Below, one piece after another: positions 49,844 to 58,886 of a DNA stretch of 64,000 bases; the first letter of the stretch is position 1; the number at the start of each line of letters is the position of its first letter. The notes under the pieces were generated by a model. The model did not search any database and was not told where the DNA came from. It saw only the letters and a program-made list of their open reading frames with translations. The position numbers were made by a program, and so were the translations under genes. This DNA comes from Terriglobia bacterium (GTDB lineage Bacteria > Acidobacteriota > Terriglobia > JAIQFV01), in assembly GCA_028716525.1 (NCBI GenBank), contig JAQUPQ010000004.1:1-64000 (forward strand), in the 5' to 3' direction.

Positions 49844-51031
49844 TTAGGCGGTCGCTCCGGTCTCTGTCAACACCGCCTGCGTTTGCTCTGCCGCTTCCAT
49901 CAAATCGCTTTCTTCAATGACCAGGGGCGGAAGGTAACGAATCACCGTCGGGCCCGCGCCCAAGACCAATATACCTCGCTCCATGAGCTTTTGGATGTAG
50001 GGTCCACTCTTCTCTTTCAATTCAATGCCCACCATCAGACCCATTCCCCGGACTTCTCTGATTTTCTTCGACTCGATCTTGCCCAGTCGACGCATGAAGT
50101 TTTCACCCAGTTGCGCGGCCCGTTGGTCGAGTTTCTCTCCCCGCATAAAATCGATCGCGGCATTGGCGGCAGCACAAGCCAGAGGATTGCCCCCAAACGT
50201 GGAGGTGTGAGCCAACTTGAACAATTTCTTGGAAACCGCCTCGCTCATGCCCAGGGCGCCGATCGGAACGCCACCGGCCATGGCTTTCGACATGCATATC
50301 AGGTCGGGCTGAAGATTGAAATGTTGGCACGCAAACATTCGACCGGTCCGGCAGAATCCGGTTTGAACTTCGTCAATAATGAAAAGGGCGCCGACTTCGC
50401 GGCAACGCTGTGCCGCCGCCTTGAAAAATTCAGCGCTCCCGGGTCGAACTCCGCTTTCCCCTTGAACGATCTCAACCAGAAATCCAGCCGTCTTCTCCGT
50501 GATGACATTCCTGAGGTTCTCCGGACGATCAAAGGGCACATGGGTAAATCCGGGAACCAGGGGAAGAAATGGGTCCCGGTAGTCCTTGTTGTACGTGGCC
50601 GAAAGCGCACCCAGAGTCTTTCCATGATAGCCCCGCATGGTGGCGACAAAGTCAGTTCGTCCGGTGGATAGACGGGCCAACTTGAGGGCGGCTTCGATGG
50701 ATTCCGCTCCGGAATTACAGAGAAAGAACCGTTGGATGGAGTCCGGAGTAATTTCGGCCAGCCGCTCCAGCAATCCGGCGCGCGCTTCGTGATAGAAAAG
50801 CTCGGTGCAGACGGACAGACTTTGGGCCTGTTCCGCCAAGGCCCGGGCCACGGCGGGGTTGGCATGCCCGATGTTGGCGACACCTTGTCCCCCCACGCAA
50901 TCGATGTACCTTCGGTCGGCGCGGTCCCAGACCCGGGCGCCTTCACCCCGGACCAGCTCGATCGGGCGCTTATAATAAGTTCCCGCGGTGTATCGATCCT
51001 CGATCTCGAAGATGTTTTTCGTTTCGAGCAT
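49844..51031 (-). CDS. lysJ: Acetylornithine/LysW-aminoadipate-semialdehyde aminotransferase (ArgD/LysJ family)
   Basis: FLCNSGAESIEAALKLAR, IIDEVQTGFCRTGRMFA, LICMSKAMAGGVPIGA, HTSTFGGNPLACAAA; adjacent to lysK. Confidence 0.85.
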   Translation of the reverse strand: MLETKNIFEIEDRYTAGTYYKRPIELVRGEGARVWDRADRRYIDCVGGQGVANIGHANPAVARALAEQAQSLSVCTELFYHEARAGLLERLAEITPDSIQRFFLCNSGAESIEAALKLARLSTGRTDFVATMRGYHGKTLGALSATYNKDYRDPFLPLVPGFTHVPFDRPENLRNVITEKTAGFLVEIVQGESGVRPGSAEFFKAAAQRCREVGALFIIDEVQTGFCRTGRMFACQHFNLQPDLICMSKAMAGGVPIGALGMSEAVSKKLFKLAHTSTFGGNPLACAAANAAIDFMRGEKLDQRAAQLGENFMRRLGKIESKKIREVRGMGLMVGIELKEKSGPYIQKLMERGILVLGAGPTVIRYLPPLVIEESDLMEAAEQTQAVLTETGATA

Positions 51032-51054
51032 AGCTGTGCGATAATGAAAACGAA

Positions 51055-51083
51055 AATTTAACGTGAATCCGCTCGACTGTCAA
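51055..51083 (-). promoter_or_regulatory. Predicted sigma70 promoter of lysJ: TTGACA-N17-TAAATT
   Basis: Minus strand TTGACA GTCGAGCGGATTCACGT TAAATT, about 24 nt upstream of the lysJ ATG. Confidence 0.55.
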
Positions 51084-51271
51084 TCAGCGAACGGTGGGAC
51101 ACATCCAAGCGGCTGGATGGTGTCACAACCCGATGAGGCGCAATTGCTTCTAATACAAGCAACATACTGGCGCATCTGAAAGGCATGCTCGCGAGATGAG
51201 ATTCTTGTGACATCCTCGGGAATAACAAAGCGGCGAAAGTTGGAGTGACGTCAGAAAGCGTGAGGGGGACC

Positions 51272-52123
51272 ATGGGGCCCGGAAGGGAATTTCAGAGCAA
51301 TCGGAAGAAGTTTTGGATGGTAACCGGCGTGTTGATTACACTCTTTGTGTGGCCATGGGCCGGGGTCCGGGCGGCTAACAACTCCACCGCGACGGCCACG
51401 CTCGATGAGCCCTCCGCCGATAAGGTTCAGGAGATCGTTCAGAAATTCGCCCGGAAGGAAACGGAGTTTAGGCGCGCGCGGGAACTCTACAATTATGAGC
51501 AGACGGTGAGAATTCAAACGCTCGACTATGGTTCTCACGTCGACGGCGAATACCAAATGGTCACCGATGTGACCTTTGGCCGCGACAATCAGCGCATCGA
51601 AAAAGTTGTCTACGCCCCGCAAAGCACCTTGGAGCGCATTCAATTGACCAAAGAGGATCTCGACGACATCGTTCATTTGAATCCTTTCGTCCTCACTTCT
51701 GAGGATCTGCCAAAATACAACATTAAATATGTCGGACACGAAAAGTTGGATGAACTGACCGCCTTTGCCTTTGACATTGCTCCGCGCGAGATGGTGGGGG
51801 AGGAGCGATATTTTGAAGGGCGAATTTGGGTTGATGATCAAGATTACCAGATCGTCAAGACGCGCGGCCGGCCGGTCTACAATCTCACCAAGCGAACGAA
51901 AAACCAGCGATTTCCTAATTTTGAGACGTGGCGGGAACAAGTCGACGGAAAGTACTGGTTTCCGACCTACACCCGCGCCGATGATAATTTGCAGTTTCCC
52001 GACGGCCAAACGGTTCATATTCGGGAAATTGTCACCTACAAAAAGTACAAGCAGTTTCGGTCGGATGTGAAGATCACTTACGGCGATACAGTCAACGAGC
52101 CGGAGAAAAAGAAGAATCCGTAG
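51272..52123 (+). CDS. Secreted protein resembling outer-membrane lipoprotein-sorting proteins
   Basis: Signal-like N-terminus; YEQTVRIQTLDYGSHVDGEYQMVTDVTF, ERYFEGRIWVDDQDYQIVKTRGRPV; start uncertain (51245 or 51272). Confidence 0.65.
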   Translation: MGPGREFQSNRKKFWMVTGVLITLFVWPWAGVRAANNSTATATLDEPSADKVQEIVQKFARKETEFRRARELYNYEQTVRIQTLDYGSHVDGEYQMVTDVTFGRDNQRIEKVVYAPQSTLERIQLTKEDLDDIVHLNPFVLTSEDLPKYNIKYVGHEKLDELTAFAFDIAPREMVGEERYFEGRIWVDDQDYQIVKTRGRPVYNLTKRTKNQRFPNFETWREQVDGKYWFPTYTRADDNLQFPDGQTVHIREIVTYKKYKQFRSDVKITYGDTVNEPEKKKNP

Positions 52124-52452
52124 GTTGAGCCTGACCTCAGAAATGACCCTCCGGGTGGTTGATCTGCCATCACGCAGGCAGGACTAATATGACAGTGGCG
52201 GATCTTCCCGGGACTTAAATCCGTCTGGCGCTGACGACATAAGGCATGACGCGAACTTCGGAAGACGGAAAAGCTTTTCAAACACGGCAAAATGTTCGCC
52301 TGGATCGACTCCTTCGTTTGCAGTGCTCTCAGTTGACACTCCTTCCTGCTGGATGATAAATAGTTCACTTCATCGGCTTGGGGTCCATGTTCCCATCCTT
52401 TTTGATGCCCACCCAGACCAAGATGGCTTTCCACTCTCCGGAGGTGCGCCTC

Positions 52453-54534
52453 ATGCGTCGATTCATCCTCAGTGTGCTTTGCCTTTCATTTTTTGTCGTC
52501 CCATTGCTGGCCGAAGATGTTCACCTCATTCCCCACCCTCGAGAAGTGCAGGTGACAGGCAAGAATTTTTCAATCGATCGGAACACCCGGATCGAGTTGG
52601 GAAACGCCAAGGATTCTGAGGATCGCTTTGCAGCGGAACAATTGGCCGAAGAAATTCTTCTGGCGACGGGACATCGACCGAGCATCGGGCCCTTGCGAGG
52701 AAAAACCAAGAACGTCATCGCGCTGATCCGCGCCGATTCCAATGCAGCCTCCACGAGATGGCTGGCAAGCCGGAACATATCGCTCGAAGAAAAATTCGAT
52801 CCCGAAGGATATGGATTGGACGTGGATTCGGAAGGTGCCGTGGCGGGCGCGAGGACGGCGGCGGGACTTTTTTACTCTGTTCAGACGCTCAAACAGCTGC
52901 TGGTTCCCGACGGCAATGGACGAGCCCATGTTCAAGGAGTACACATCAAAGACTGGCCGGCGATGCGTTACCGTGGCGTTCATGATGATATCAGCCGGGG
53001 TCCGGTTCCGACTCTGGATTTCATGAAGAAACAAATTCGAACGGCGGCCGAATTCAAGCTGAACCTGTGGTCCATCTATCTGGAATACACCTTTGAGTAC
53101 AAGTCCGAGCCGTTGATCGGTCCGCGCGAAGGTTCACTCAACGCGGCTGAAATTCAAGAGCTGGTGGCCTACGCCAAACCCTATCACGTGGAGATCGTGC
53201 CGGAGCAGCAGGCTTTCGGTCATTTGCACCATGTCCTGAAATGGGAGAAATACAGCGAACTCGCGGAACTGCCGCATGGCAATGTGCTGACCCCGACCAA
53301 TCCCAAGACCTACGAATTTATTCAACGCCTCTACGCGGAACTGGTGCCGCTGTTTCCTTCGCAGTTTTTCCATATCGGCAGCGACGAGACCTTTGAATTG
53401 GGACTCGGGAAAACCAAGGACCTGAAAGATAAGGAGGGGCTGGGTAAGGTCTATTTCGATCACATCCTGAAAGTTCGAAACATCTTGGAGCCCTATCACA
53501 AACGTCTGATGTTTTGGGGCGACATTGCTTTGCGTTATCCGGAGCTGCTGAAAGAGCTGCCCAAAGATTTGGTGGTGATGACGTGGAATTACAATCCCCG
53601 GGAGAATTTTGACAGCCTGATTCGGCCCTTTCGTGACGCCGGACTGGACGTGATGGTCTGTCCGGGCGTGAATAATTGGAACCGCCTCTTTCCGGACTAC
53701 AACATGGCCCTGGTCAACATCCGAAACTTCGTGCGTGATGGTCAACAGCGGGGTGCCCTGGGCATGCTCAACACCACCTGGGATGACGATGGAGAAGCGC
53801 TTTTCAATATGACGTGGTATGGCATTGTTTTCGGCGCTGCCGCTGCTTGGCAGCCCGGCGAATCATCTATTCCGCAATTCCAACAGGACTTCGACTGGGC
53901 TTTTTATCGGAATACGGATCACACCTATGCCGGCGTCATCGAAAACTTCACCAAGATTCATGCGACGCTTTCCAAGGCCGGCGTCGGCGATGCCAGTGAC
54001 AGTTTGTTTTGGGCTGATTATTTGACTCAAGACGGGGCAAAGAATCTCAAGAAGATACTTCCTGTGGCTCGTGACATCCGCCTGTTGGCGGAGAAATCGC
54101 TGGAATCGCTGGCTTCGGCCCCCAATGCGAATCTTCGTCACCCAGACACTCTGCCCGATTTGGAACTGGCAGGCGGGCGCTTCGATTATCTTGGAATGAA
54201 GGTGCAATACGCCTCCGAAATGAGCAATGCCTATTGGGATGCCTATCTCCATTTGGGTGAAAAGGGAAGAGTGGGCCGTGATCTGTCGAGTTTGAATAAC
54301 ATCAATGGATTGGTAGAAGATCTGCGCGATGGGATGACGGCATTGCGATTGAAGTACCAGGCTGCGTGGTTGGCCGAAAATCGTCCCTACTGGATCGGAA
54401 ACATTTTGGTTCTCTACGACCAGGAACTCGATCGTTGGGTGCAGATGCGGCAGAAGCTGAATGATGTCCGCCGCGGCTTTAATGAAACGAACATTCTTCC
54501 GGATCCCCCTTCGATGGGATTTTATCTGCATTAG
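52453..54534 (+). CDS. Secreted GH20 beta-N-acetylhexosaminidase-like glycoside hydrolase
   Basis: Signal peptide MRRFILSVLCLSFFVVPLLA; LIPHPREVQVTG, RYRGVHDDISRGPVPTLDFMKKQIRTAAEFKLN, HIGSDETFELG. Confidence 0.88.
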   Translation: MRRFILSVLCLSFFVVPLLAEDVHLIPHPREVQVTGKNFSIDRNTRIELGNAKDSEDRFAAEQLAEEILLATGHRPSIGPLRGKTKNVIALIRADSNAASTRWLASRNISLEEKFDPEGYGLDVDSEGAVAGARTAAGLFYSVQTLKQLLVPDGNGRAHVQGVHIKDWPAMRYRGVHDDISRGPVPTLDFMKKQIRTAAEFKLNLWSIYLEYTFEYKSEPLIGPREGSLNAAEIQELVAYAKPYHVEIVPEQQAFGHLHHVLKWEKYSELAELPHGNVLTPTNPKTYEFIQRLYAELVPLFPSQFFHIGSDETFELGLGKTKDLKDKEGLGKVYFDHILKVRNILEPYHKRLMFWGDIALRYPELLKELPKDLVVMTWNYNPRENFDSLIRPFRDAGLDVMVCPGVNNWNRLFPDYNMALVNIRNFVRDGQQRGALGMLNTTWDDDGEALFNMTWYGIVFGAAAAWQPGESSIPQFQQDFDWAFYRNTDHTYAGVIENFTKIHATLSKAGVGDASDSLFWADYLTQDGAKNLKKILPVARDIRLLAEKSLESLASAPNANLRHPDTLPDLELAGGRFDYLGMKVQYASEMSNAYWDAYLHLGEKGRVGRDLSSLNNINGLVEDLRDGMTALRLKYQAAWLAENRPYWIGNILVLYDQELDRWVQMRQKLNDVRRGFNETNILPDPPSMGFYLH

Positions 54535-54542
54535 AAAGAAAT

Positions 54543-54592
54543 GAACCGCCAGCCCCGGCGTCCGCCGTGGCGGATTGAGGCCGGCGGTTCTT
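54543..54592. repeat. Nested inverted repeat directly after the GH20 gene
   Basis: GAACCGCC/GGCGGTTC (54543-54550/54583-54590) with inner TCCGCC-GT-GGCGGA; shares GCCGGCGGTTCTT with 59685-59697. Confidence 0.6.
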
Positions 54593-54687
54593 GTCCGGAC
54601 CGGGCAACAGGGGTGAATTTTGGTTGTGCACCCCCACCCCTGCATCAAATTGGCAGACAGGGTGCCGGCCACGGCTCTCCTCCATCT

Positions 54688-54701
54688 GTGATCTAAATCA
54701 C
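54688..54701. promoter_or_regulatory. CRP-type palindrome GTGATCTAAATCAC
   Basis: Matches GTGA-N6-TCAC; perfect 5-4-5 inverted repeat. Confidence 0.7.
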
Positions 54702-54760
54702 TCTTCTTCATCGGCCTTAAGCCCCCTGACTTCGACTCTCCTCCGCCTAACCTAAAACCG

Positions 54761-54774
54761 GTGATTTAGATCAC
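54761..54774. promoter_or_regulatory. CRP-type palindrome GTGATTTAGATCAC
   Basis: Exact reverse complement of the 54688 site; flanked GG..CC to give a 16-bp palindrome; spacing 73 bp. Confidence 0.7.
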
Positions 54775-54925
54775 CTGTCGGTTTTGTCAAAACCTCCCGC
54801 ACCCCTGTAAATAAAGGTTGAAATGAGCATCCGGAACTCTTCGAGGGATATGGAGTACGTGTCTTCCGCATCACCTGAGCAACTGCCTTCCCCGCTTACC
54901 TTACGTGTGTACGGGGGAGGCAGTT

Positions 54926-55504
54926 ATGAATCGAAAGATCCTTCAAATCACACTTAGTTTGGTTCTGTTGATCGGCTTGACCTCAATCATTTCAGCCACG
55001 GATTTCTATTACACCACGGACCGGGACGCTTTGGCCGTGATGAATCGCCTGGCCACCCGATTGACGCAAGCCTCCCATTTGAATTTTTCAGCTTCCCTCT
55101 ATATCGAGCATTATCCTCAGGTCAACGCCTATTCCACCTCGGATGGGCGAATCATTGTCACGCAAGGGCTGTTGCGATCCATCAGTACGGAAGAAGAGCT
55201 GGCAGGCGCCATCGCCCACGAGATGGGCCATGTCCTGCCCACCCTGCAACGAAGAGCCATCCGGACGTTCACACTCGTCGGAAACGATGAGTACTCCGCC
55301 GACAAGCTGGGGATACAGCTCCTGGAGAAAGCCGGGATCAACCCGCTGGGGATCGCCAACATGCTGGAAACCGTTTTGGAGCATGACGGAAAGACGCTCC
55401 CTCGAGCGCAAGCCCACCAGATCAGCGATCGCATCCATCGCATCGAGAAAAAAGCCGCCCACTACGTTCCCGTGCCTGCAGAACAGGAAGCTTCAGGATT
55501 GTAG
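54926..55504 (+). CDS. M48-family metallopeptidase
   Basis: Signal peptide; GAIAHEMGHVLPTL (HEXXH), NDEYSADKLGIQLLEKAG. Confidence 0.9.
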   Translation: MNRKILQITLSLVLLIGLTSIISATDFYYTTDRDALAVMNRLATRLTQASHLNFSASLYIEHYPQVNAYSTSDGRIIVTQGLLRSISTEEELAGAIAHEMGHVLPTLQRRAIRTFTLVGNDEYSADKLGIQLLEKAGINPLGIANMLETVLEHDGKTLPRAQAHQISDRIHRIEKKAAHYVPVPAEQEASGL

Positions 55505-55674
55505 GACAGAAGAGATCCTCTAAATTCCGCATCCGGTGACCCGACGTTTCGATTCTCAAAGACGCATCTCCTCCTGCGTTTCCCCTGCAAACCCTACCCC
55601 AAAAAAGGTTTAAAGTTTTTCCATGATTTGTCGAAGAGAGTATATGGATAAGGGTATTTGGAGGGCCGACTTTC

Positions 55675-56346
55675 ATGATCAACGATCTATCGACATTGCG
55701 CCGTTGCCGCATTTTTTCCAATCTCGACCCCAAAGAGCTGGAGCGAGTGGGATTCATCATGCAGGAGAAGACCTACGGGCGTGAACAGCTCATTTTTGGC
55801 GAAGAAGAAGCCGGCCAGTATATGTATGTGGTCAAGCGGGGCCTGGTCAAGGTATGGAAGATGACCGAAGATGGACGCGAGCAGATCCTGGCGGTGCATG
55901 GTCCCGGCCAGTCCTTCGGGGAATTGGCTTTGATTGATGGAAAGTCAACGCCCGCCAGTGTCAGCGCCCTGCAATCCACCACCATCTATTCGCTTTCCAA
56001 GTCCGATTTTGTCGGCTGCATCGTGAATCAACGCGGTATCTTCATGAAGATCGTGGAGTCCATTTGCGAACAGTTGCGTGAATCCTGGCGCCGGCTGCAT
56101 GCCTTGACGATGATGGATACCGAGCAGAAGATCATGTTTGTTCTGTCCGAGCTGGGAGAGAAGCACGGCGTTAAAACACGGGATGGCGTGCTCATTAATA
56201 TGCGGCTGAAGCACAAGGATTTGGCCAATATGGTTGTGGCCTCGCGGGAAACGGTCACGCGGTTCTTGAGCCAGTTTCAGAAAGACGGATTGATTCAGGT
56301 GCACGATGGCCAGATCACGCTCAAACAGTCGCTGCATGTGCAATAG
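55675..56346 (+). CDS. Crp/Fnr-family transcriptional regulator
   Basis: Cyclic-nucleotide-binding fold FGELALIDGKSTPASVSAL; HTH KDLANMVVASRETVTRFLSQFQKDGLIQV. Confidence 0.94.
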   Translation: MINDLSTLRRCRIFSNLDPKELERVGFIMQEKTYGREQLIFGEEEAGQYMYVVKRGLVKVWKMTEDGREQILAVHGPGQSFGELALIDGKSTPASVSALQSTTIYSLSKSDFVGCIVNQRGIFMKIVESICEQLRESWRRLHALTMMDTEQKIMFVLSELGEKHGVKTRDGVLINMRLKHKDLANMVVASRETVTRFLSQFQKDGLIQVHDGQITLKQSLHVQ

Positions 56347-56606
56347 ACTTTAGAACTGGAAACTCACCCCCGGGACTGCCCCCAATGCCTCCGAGCGAAG
56401 CTTCTGTCGCAGAACCACCGGAAGGAAGTTGTGCGACCTTTCGGGACTTCCGTGTAAAATAGCATCCCCACAACATTCGGAAGGCAGGATCAATGGGTCC
56501 TGGCCTGGATACGCCGGGAGCCGGATGAAAACACAGGCGGGAATCGTATGGAGAATTCCACGATTCCTCCACTTCGAAACGGTATTACCCAAGAGGAGAG
56601 GAAAGA

Positions 56607-57059
56607 GTGAAGACCTTAGTGAAAGCCACTTATGATGACGTCAACCTGATCTTGAAACTTTACGACCTTCGGCGCGAGGAGAAGCTGCGACAAGCACGCG
56701 CTTGGTTTGTCGGGTCGTTCAATTTTGAGACCTTGGCGGATATGAATACCTTTTGTCCGCCCGGGTCCGAGCATAACGCCTTTTTCCGGATGGTGACCAG
56801 TTATTGGGATATGGCCGCTTCGTTTGTCACCAGCGGCGTATTGAATGAACAGTTGTTCTTTCAATCGAACCGCGAGATTCTATTGGTTTGGGAGCGGATC
56901 CGTGAACTGGCGAAACAACTTCGAGCCGAGCGAAAAGATTCGACGCTGTTTGCCAATCTGGAGGCAGTGGCAAATTCATACACTGAATATTTGAAGAACG
57001 AATCTCCCGGCGCGTATGAATATCTGTCGGATTGGTTCAAAAAAATCGTTCCAAGGTGA
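56607..57059 (+). CDS. Conserved-looking cytosolic protein of unknown function
   Basis: GTG start with SD GAGGAAAG; helical, no recognised motif. Confidence 0.6.
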   Translation: MKTLVKATYDDVNLILKLYDLRREEKLRQARAWFVGSFNFETLADMNTFCPPGSEHNAFFRMVTSYWDMAASFVTSGVLNEQLFFQSNREILLVWERIRELAKQLRAERKDSTLFANLEAVANSYTEYLKNESPGAYEYLSDWFKKIVPR

Positions 57060-57126
57060 AAAATGCGCCGTGACAAGGTGAATGAAAAGGTCAAGTGAAC
57101 CAGGAAATCAGTATGAGGAATCGCCC

Positions 57127-57522
57127 ATGGTCAAAAAGACCGGAAAAACCCGAAAAGCCATTCAGCTGCCGCGCCCCATCTCCGGTTTGCCGTTCAGCGA
57201 TGCAATTGTAGTTGGAAACACCGTGTATTTGTCGGGCCGGATCGGCTTCGATCCCAAAACGGGATTCCCTCCTCCGGCCATTGAGAGGGAAGTCCATCTG
57301 CTGATGGACGGTTTCGCACAGGTTCTGGCAGTCGCCAAAATGAAAATGGACGATTTGGTTTATGTCCAGGTGTTTTGTCCCGATCTTTCGCTTTATGACG
57401 AGTTCAACGCCATTTATCGAACCTATTTTAAGAACGATCTTCCGGCGCGTGCTTTCATCGGATCGGGACCCCTGTTGCGGGGCGGTCACTTTGAGATGAT
57501 CGGCGTCGCGGTGAAGCCGTGA
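57127..57522 (+). CDS. RidA/YjgF family enamine/imine deaminase-like protein
   Basis: GLPFSDAIVVGNTVYLSGRIGFDP, VYVQVFCPDLSLYDEFNAIYRTYF, LPARAFIGSGPLLRGGHFEMIGVAV. Confidence 0.9.
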   Translation: MVKKTGKTRKAIQLPRPISGLPFSDAIVVGNTVYLSGRIGFDPKTGFPPPAIEREVHLLMDGFAQVLAVAKMKMDDLVYVQVFCPDLSLYDEFNAIYRTYFKNDLPARAFIGSGPLLRGGHFEMIGVAVKP

Positions 57523-57643
57523 CGGGAAAGTCTTCGAGGATGCCCCCCGAATGGGCCTGCCCGCATCGAGGGCGTTCACAGAGATTTCTTTGATGAACTT
57601 TTTAATTCGATGATACACTCCTCGATCGCCTGCTTTGGGGGAC

Positions 57644-57733
57644 GGAGAGATGGCCGAGTGGCTGAAGGCGCACGCTTGGAAAGCGTGTTTACTCGTAAGG
57701 GTAACCAGGGTTCGAATCCCTGTCTCTCCGCCA
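57644..57733 (+). tRNA. tRNA-Ser(GGA)
   Basis: GGAGAGA/TCTCTCC acceptor stem, anticodon loop TTGGAAA, long variable arm, GGTTCGAATCC T-arm, encoded CCA. Confidence 0.96.
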
Positions 57734-57833
57734 TAATTTGAAGCACCTCCAAAACAAATTTGCGTGTTCCGTGCAGTTGTCGCCGGCGGCAACAAATTTA
57801 TCCCAAAGACTCTCCTGAGTTCTACTTTCTGCG

Positions 57834-58886
57834 ATGCTTTCCAAAGAGTTTGATCCCAATTCCGCGGCTTTAGAAGGCAGCGGTATTTATGGCCTTCCTT
57901 CGACTCTCGAGGACAGCCGGGTGGTGTTGATCCCTGTGCCGGTGGAGATCACGACGTCCTACGGTGGAGGAACAGCAAAAGGACCCGACGCCATCCTCAA
58001 GGCATCCAGGCAGGTCGATCTTTACGATGCTTCAGCGGGACGCGTTTATGAAGCGGGAATCACCATGCTTGCGGAATCTCCGTTGATTCGCCGGCTGAAC
58101 CGCCAAGGTCGACGGCTGGCCCAACCCATCATTGAAAAGGGGGGCGAACCGGATGGGTCGGGCGAGTTGGAATCGAAGTTGCGGAAGGTGAATGAAATCG
58201 GCGGGTTTGTGAACGATTATGTGTATTCCACCGCTGTCGACCTCTTGGCTCAGAATAAAATTGTCGGGGTGGTGGGCGGAGATCATTCTGTGCCGTTCGG
58301 ATTGATCCGTGCTTGTGCCGAACAATTCCCGCATCTGGGAGTTCTTCACTTCGATGCCCACCATGACCTGCGGATTGCTTACGAGGGATTCGAATGGTCT
58401 CATGCGTCCATCATGTTCAATGTAATTCAAAAGATTCCTCAAGTGAGGCGCTTGGTCCAAGTGGGGATCCGGGATTTTTGCGAGCAGGAGATGAAGGTGG
58501 TGCATGAATCGAAAGGCCGAATCGTGGCTTTTAGGGATGAAGATCTGCAGCGACAAAAGTTTCAGGGGAAGACCTGGTCGTCGAGGGCTTCTCGAATCGT
58601 TTCTGCGCTGCCCCGCAATGTCTACGTGTCGTTTGATATTGACGGGTTGAACGCCTCTCTGTGTCCTCATACCGGAACACCCGTGCCCGGCGGCCTGTCG
58701 TTTGAAGAGGCCGTTTACTTGATCGCCGCTGTCGCGAGGTCAGGACGGCGGATTGTTGGATTTGACTTGAACGAGGTGGCTCCCGGGGCGGAAGGTGGCG
58801 ATTGGGATGCCAACGTCGGTGCCCGATTGCTTTACAAGTTGATCGGCCACACCCTGCTCAGCCAAACGAAGAGAAAACGTCGTTGA
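57834..58886 (+). CDS. Ureohydrolase (agmatinase/formimidoylglutamase/arginase family)
   Basis: TSYGGGTAKGPDAIL, GVVGGDHSVPFGLI, HFDAHHDLR, SFDIDGLNASLCPHTGTPVPGGL. Confidence 0.92.
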   Translation: MLSKEFDPNSAALEGSGIYGLPSTLEDSRVVLIPVPVEITTSYGGGTAKGPDAILKASRQVDLYDASAGRVYEAGITMLAESPLIRRLNRQGRRLAQPIIEKGGEPDGSGELESKLRKVNEIGGFVNDYVYSTAVDLLAQNKIVGVVGGDHSVPFGLIRACAEQFPHLGVLHFDAHHDLRIAYEGFEWSHASIMFNVIQKIPQVRRLVQVGIRDFCEQEMKVVHESKGRIVAFRDEDLQRQKFQGKTWSSRASRIVSALPRNVYVSFDIDGLNASLCPHTGTPVPGGLSFEEAVYLIAAVARSGRRIVGFDLNEVAPGAEGGDWDANVGARLLYKLIGHTLLSQTKRKRR

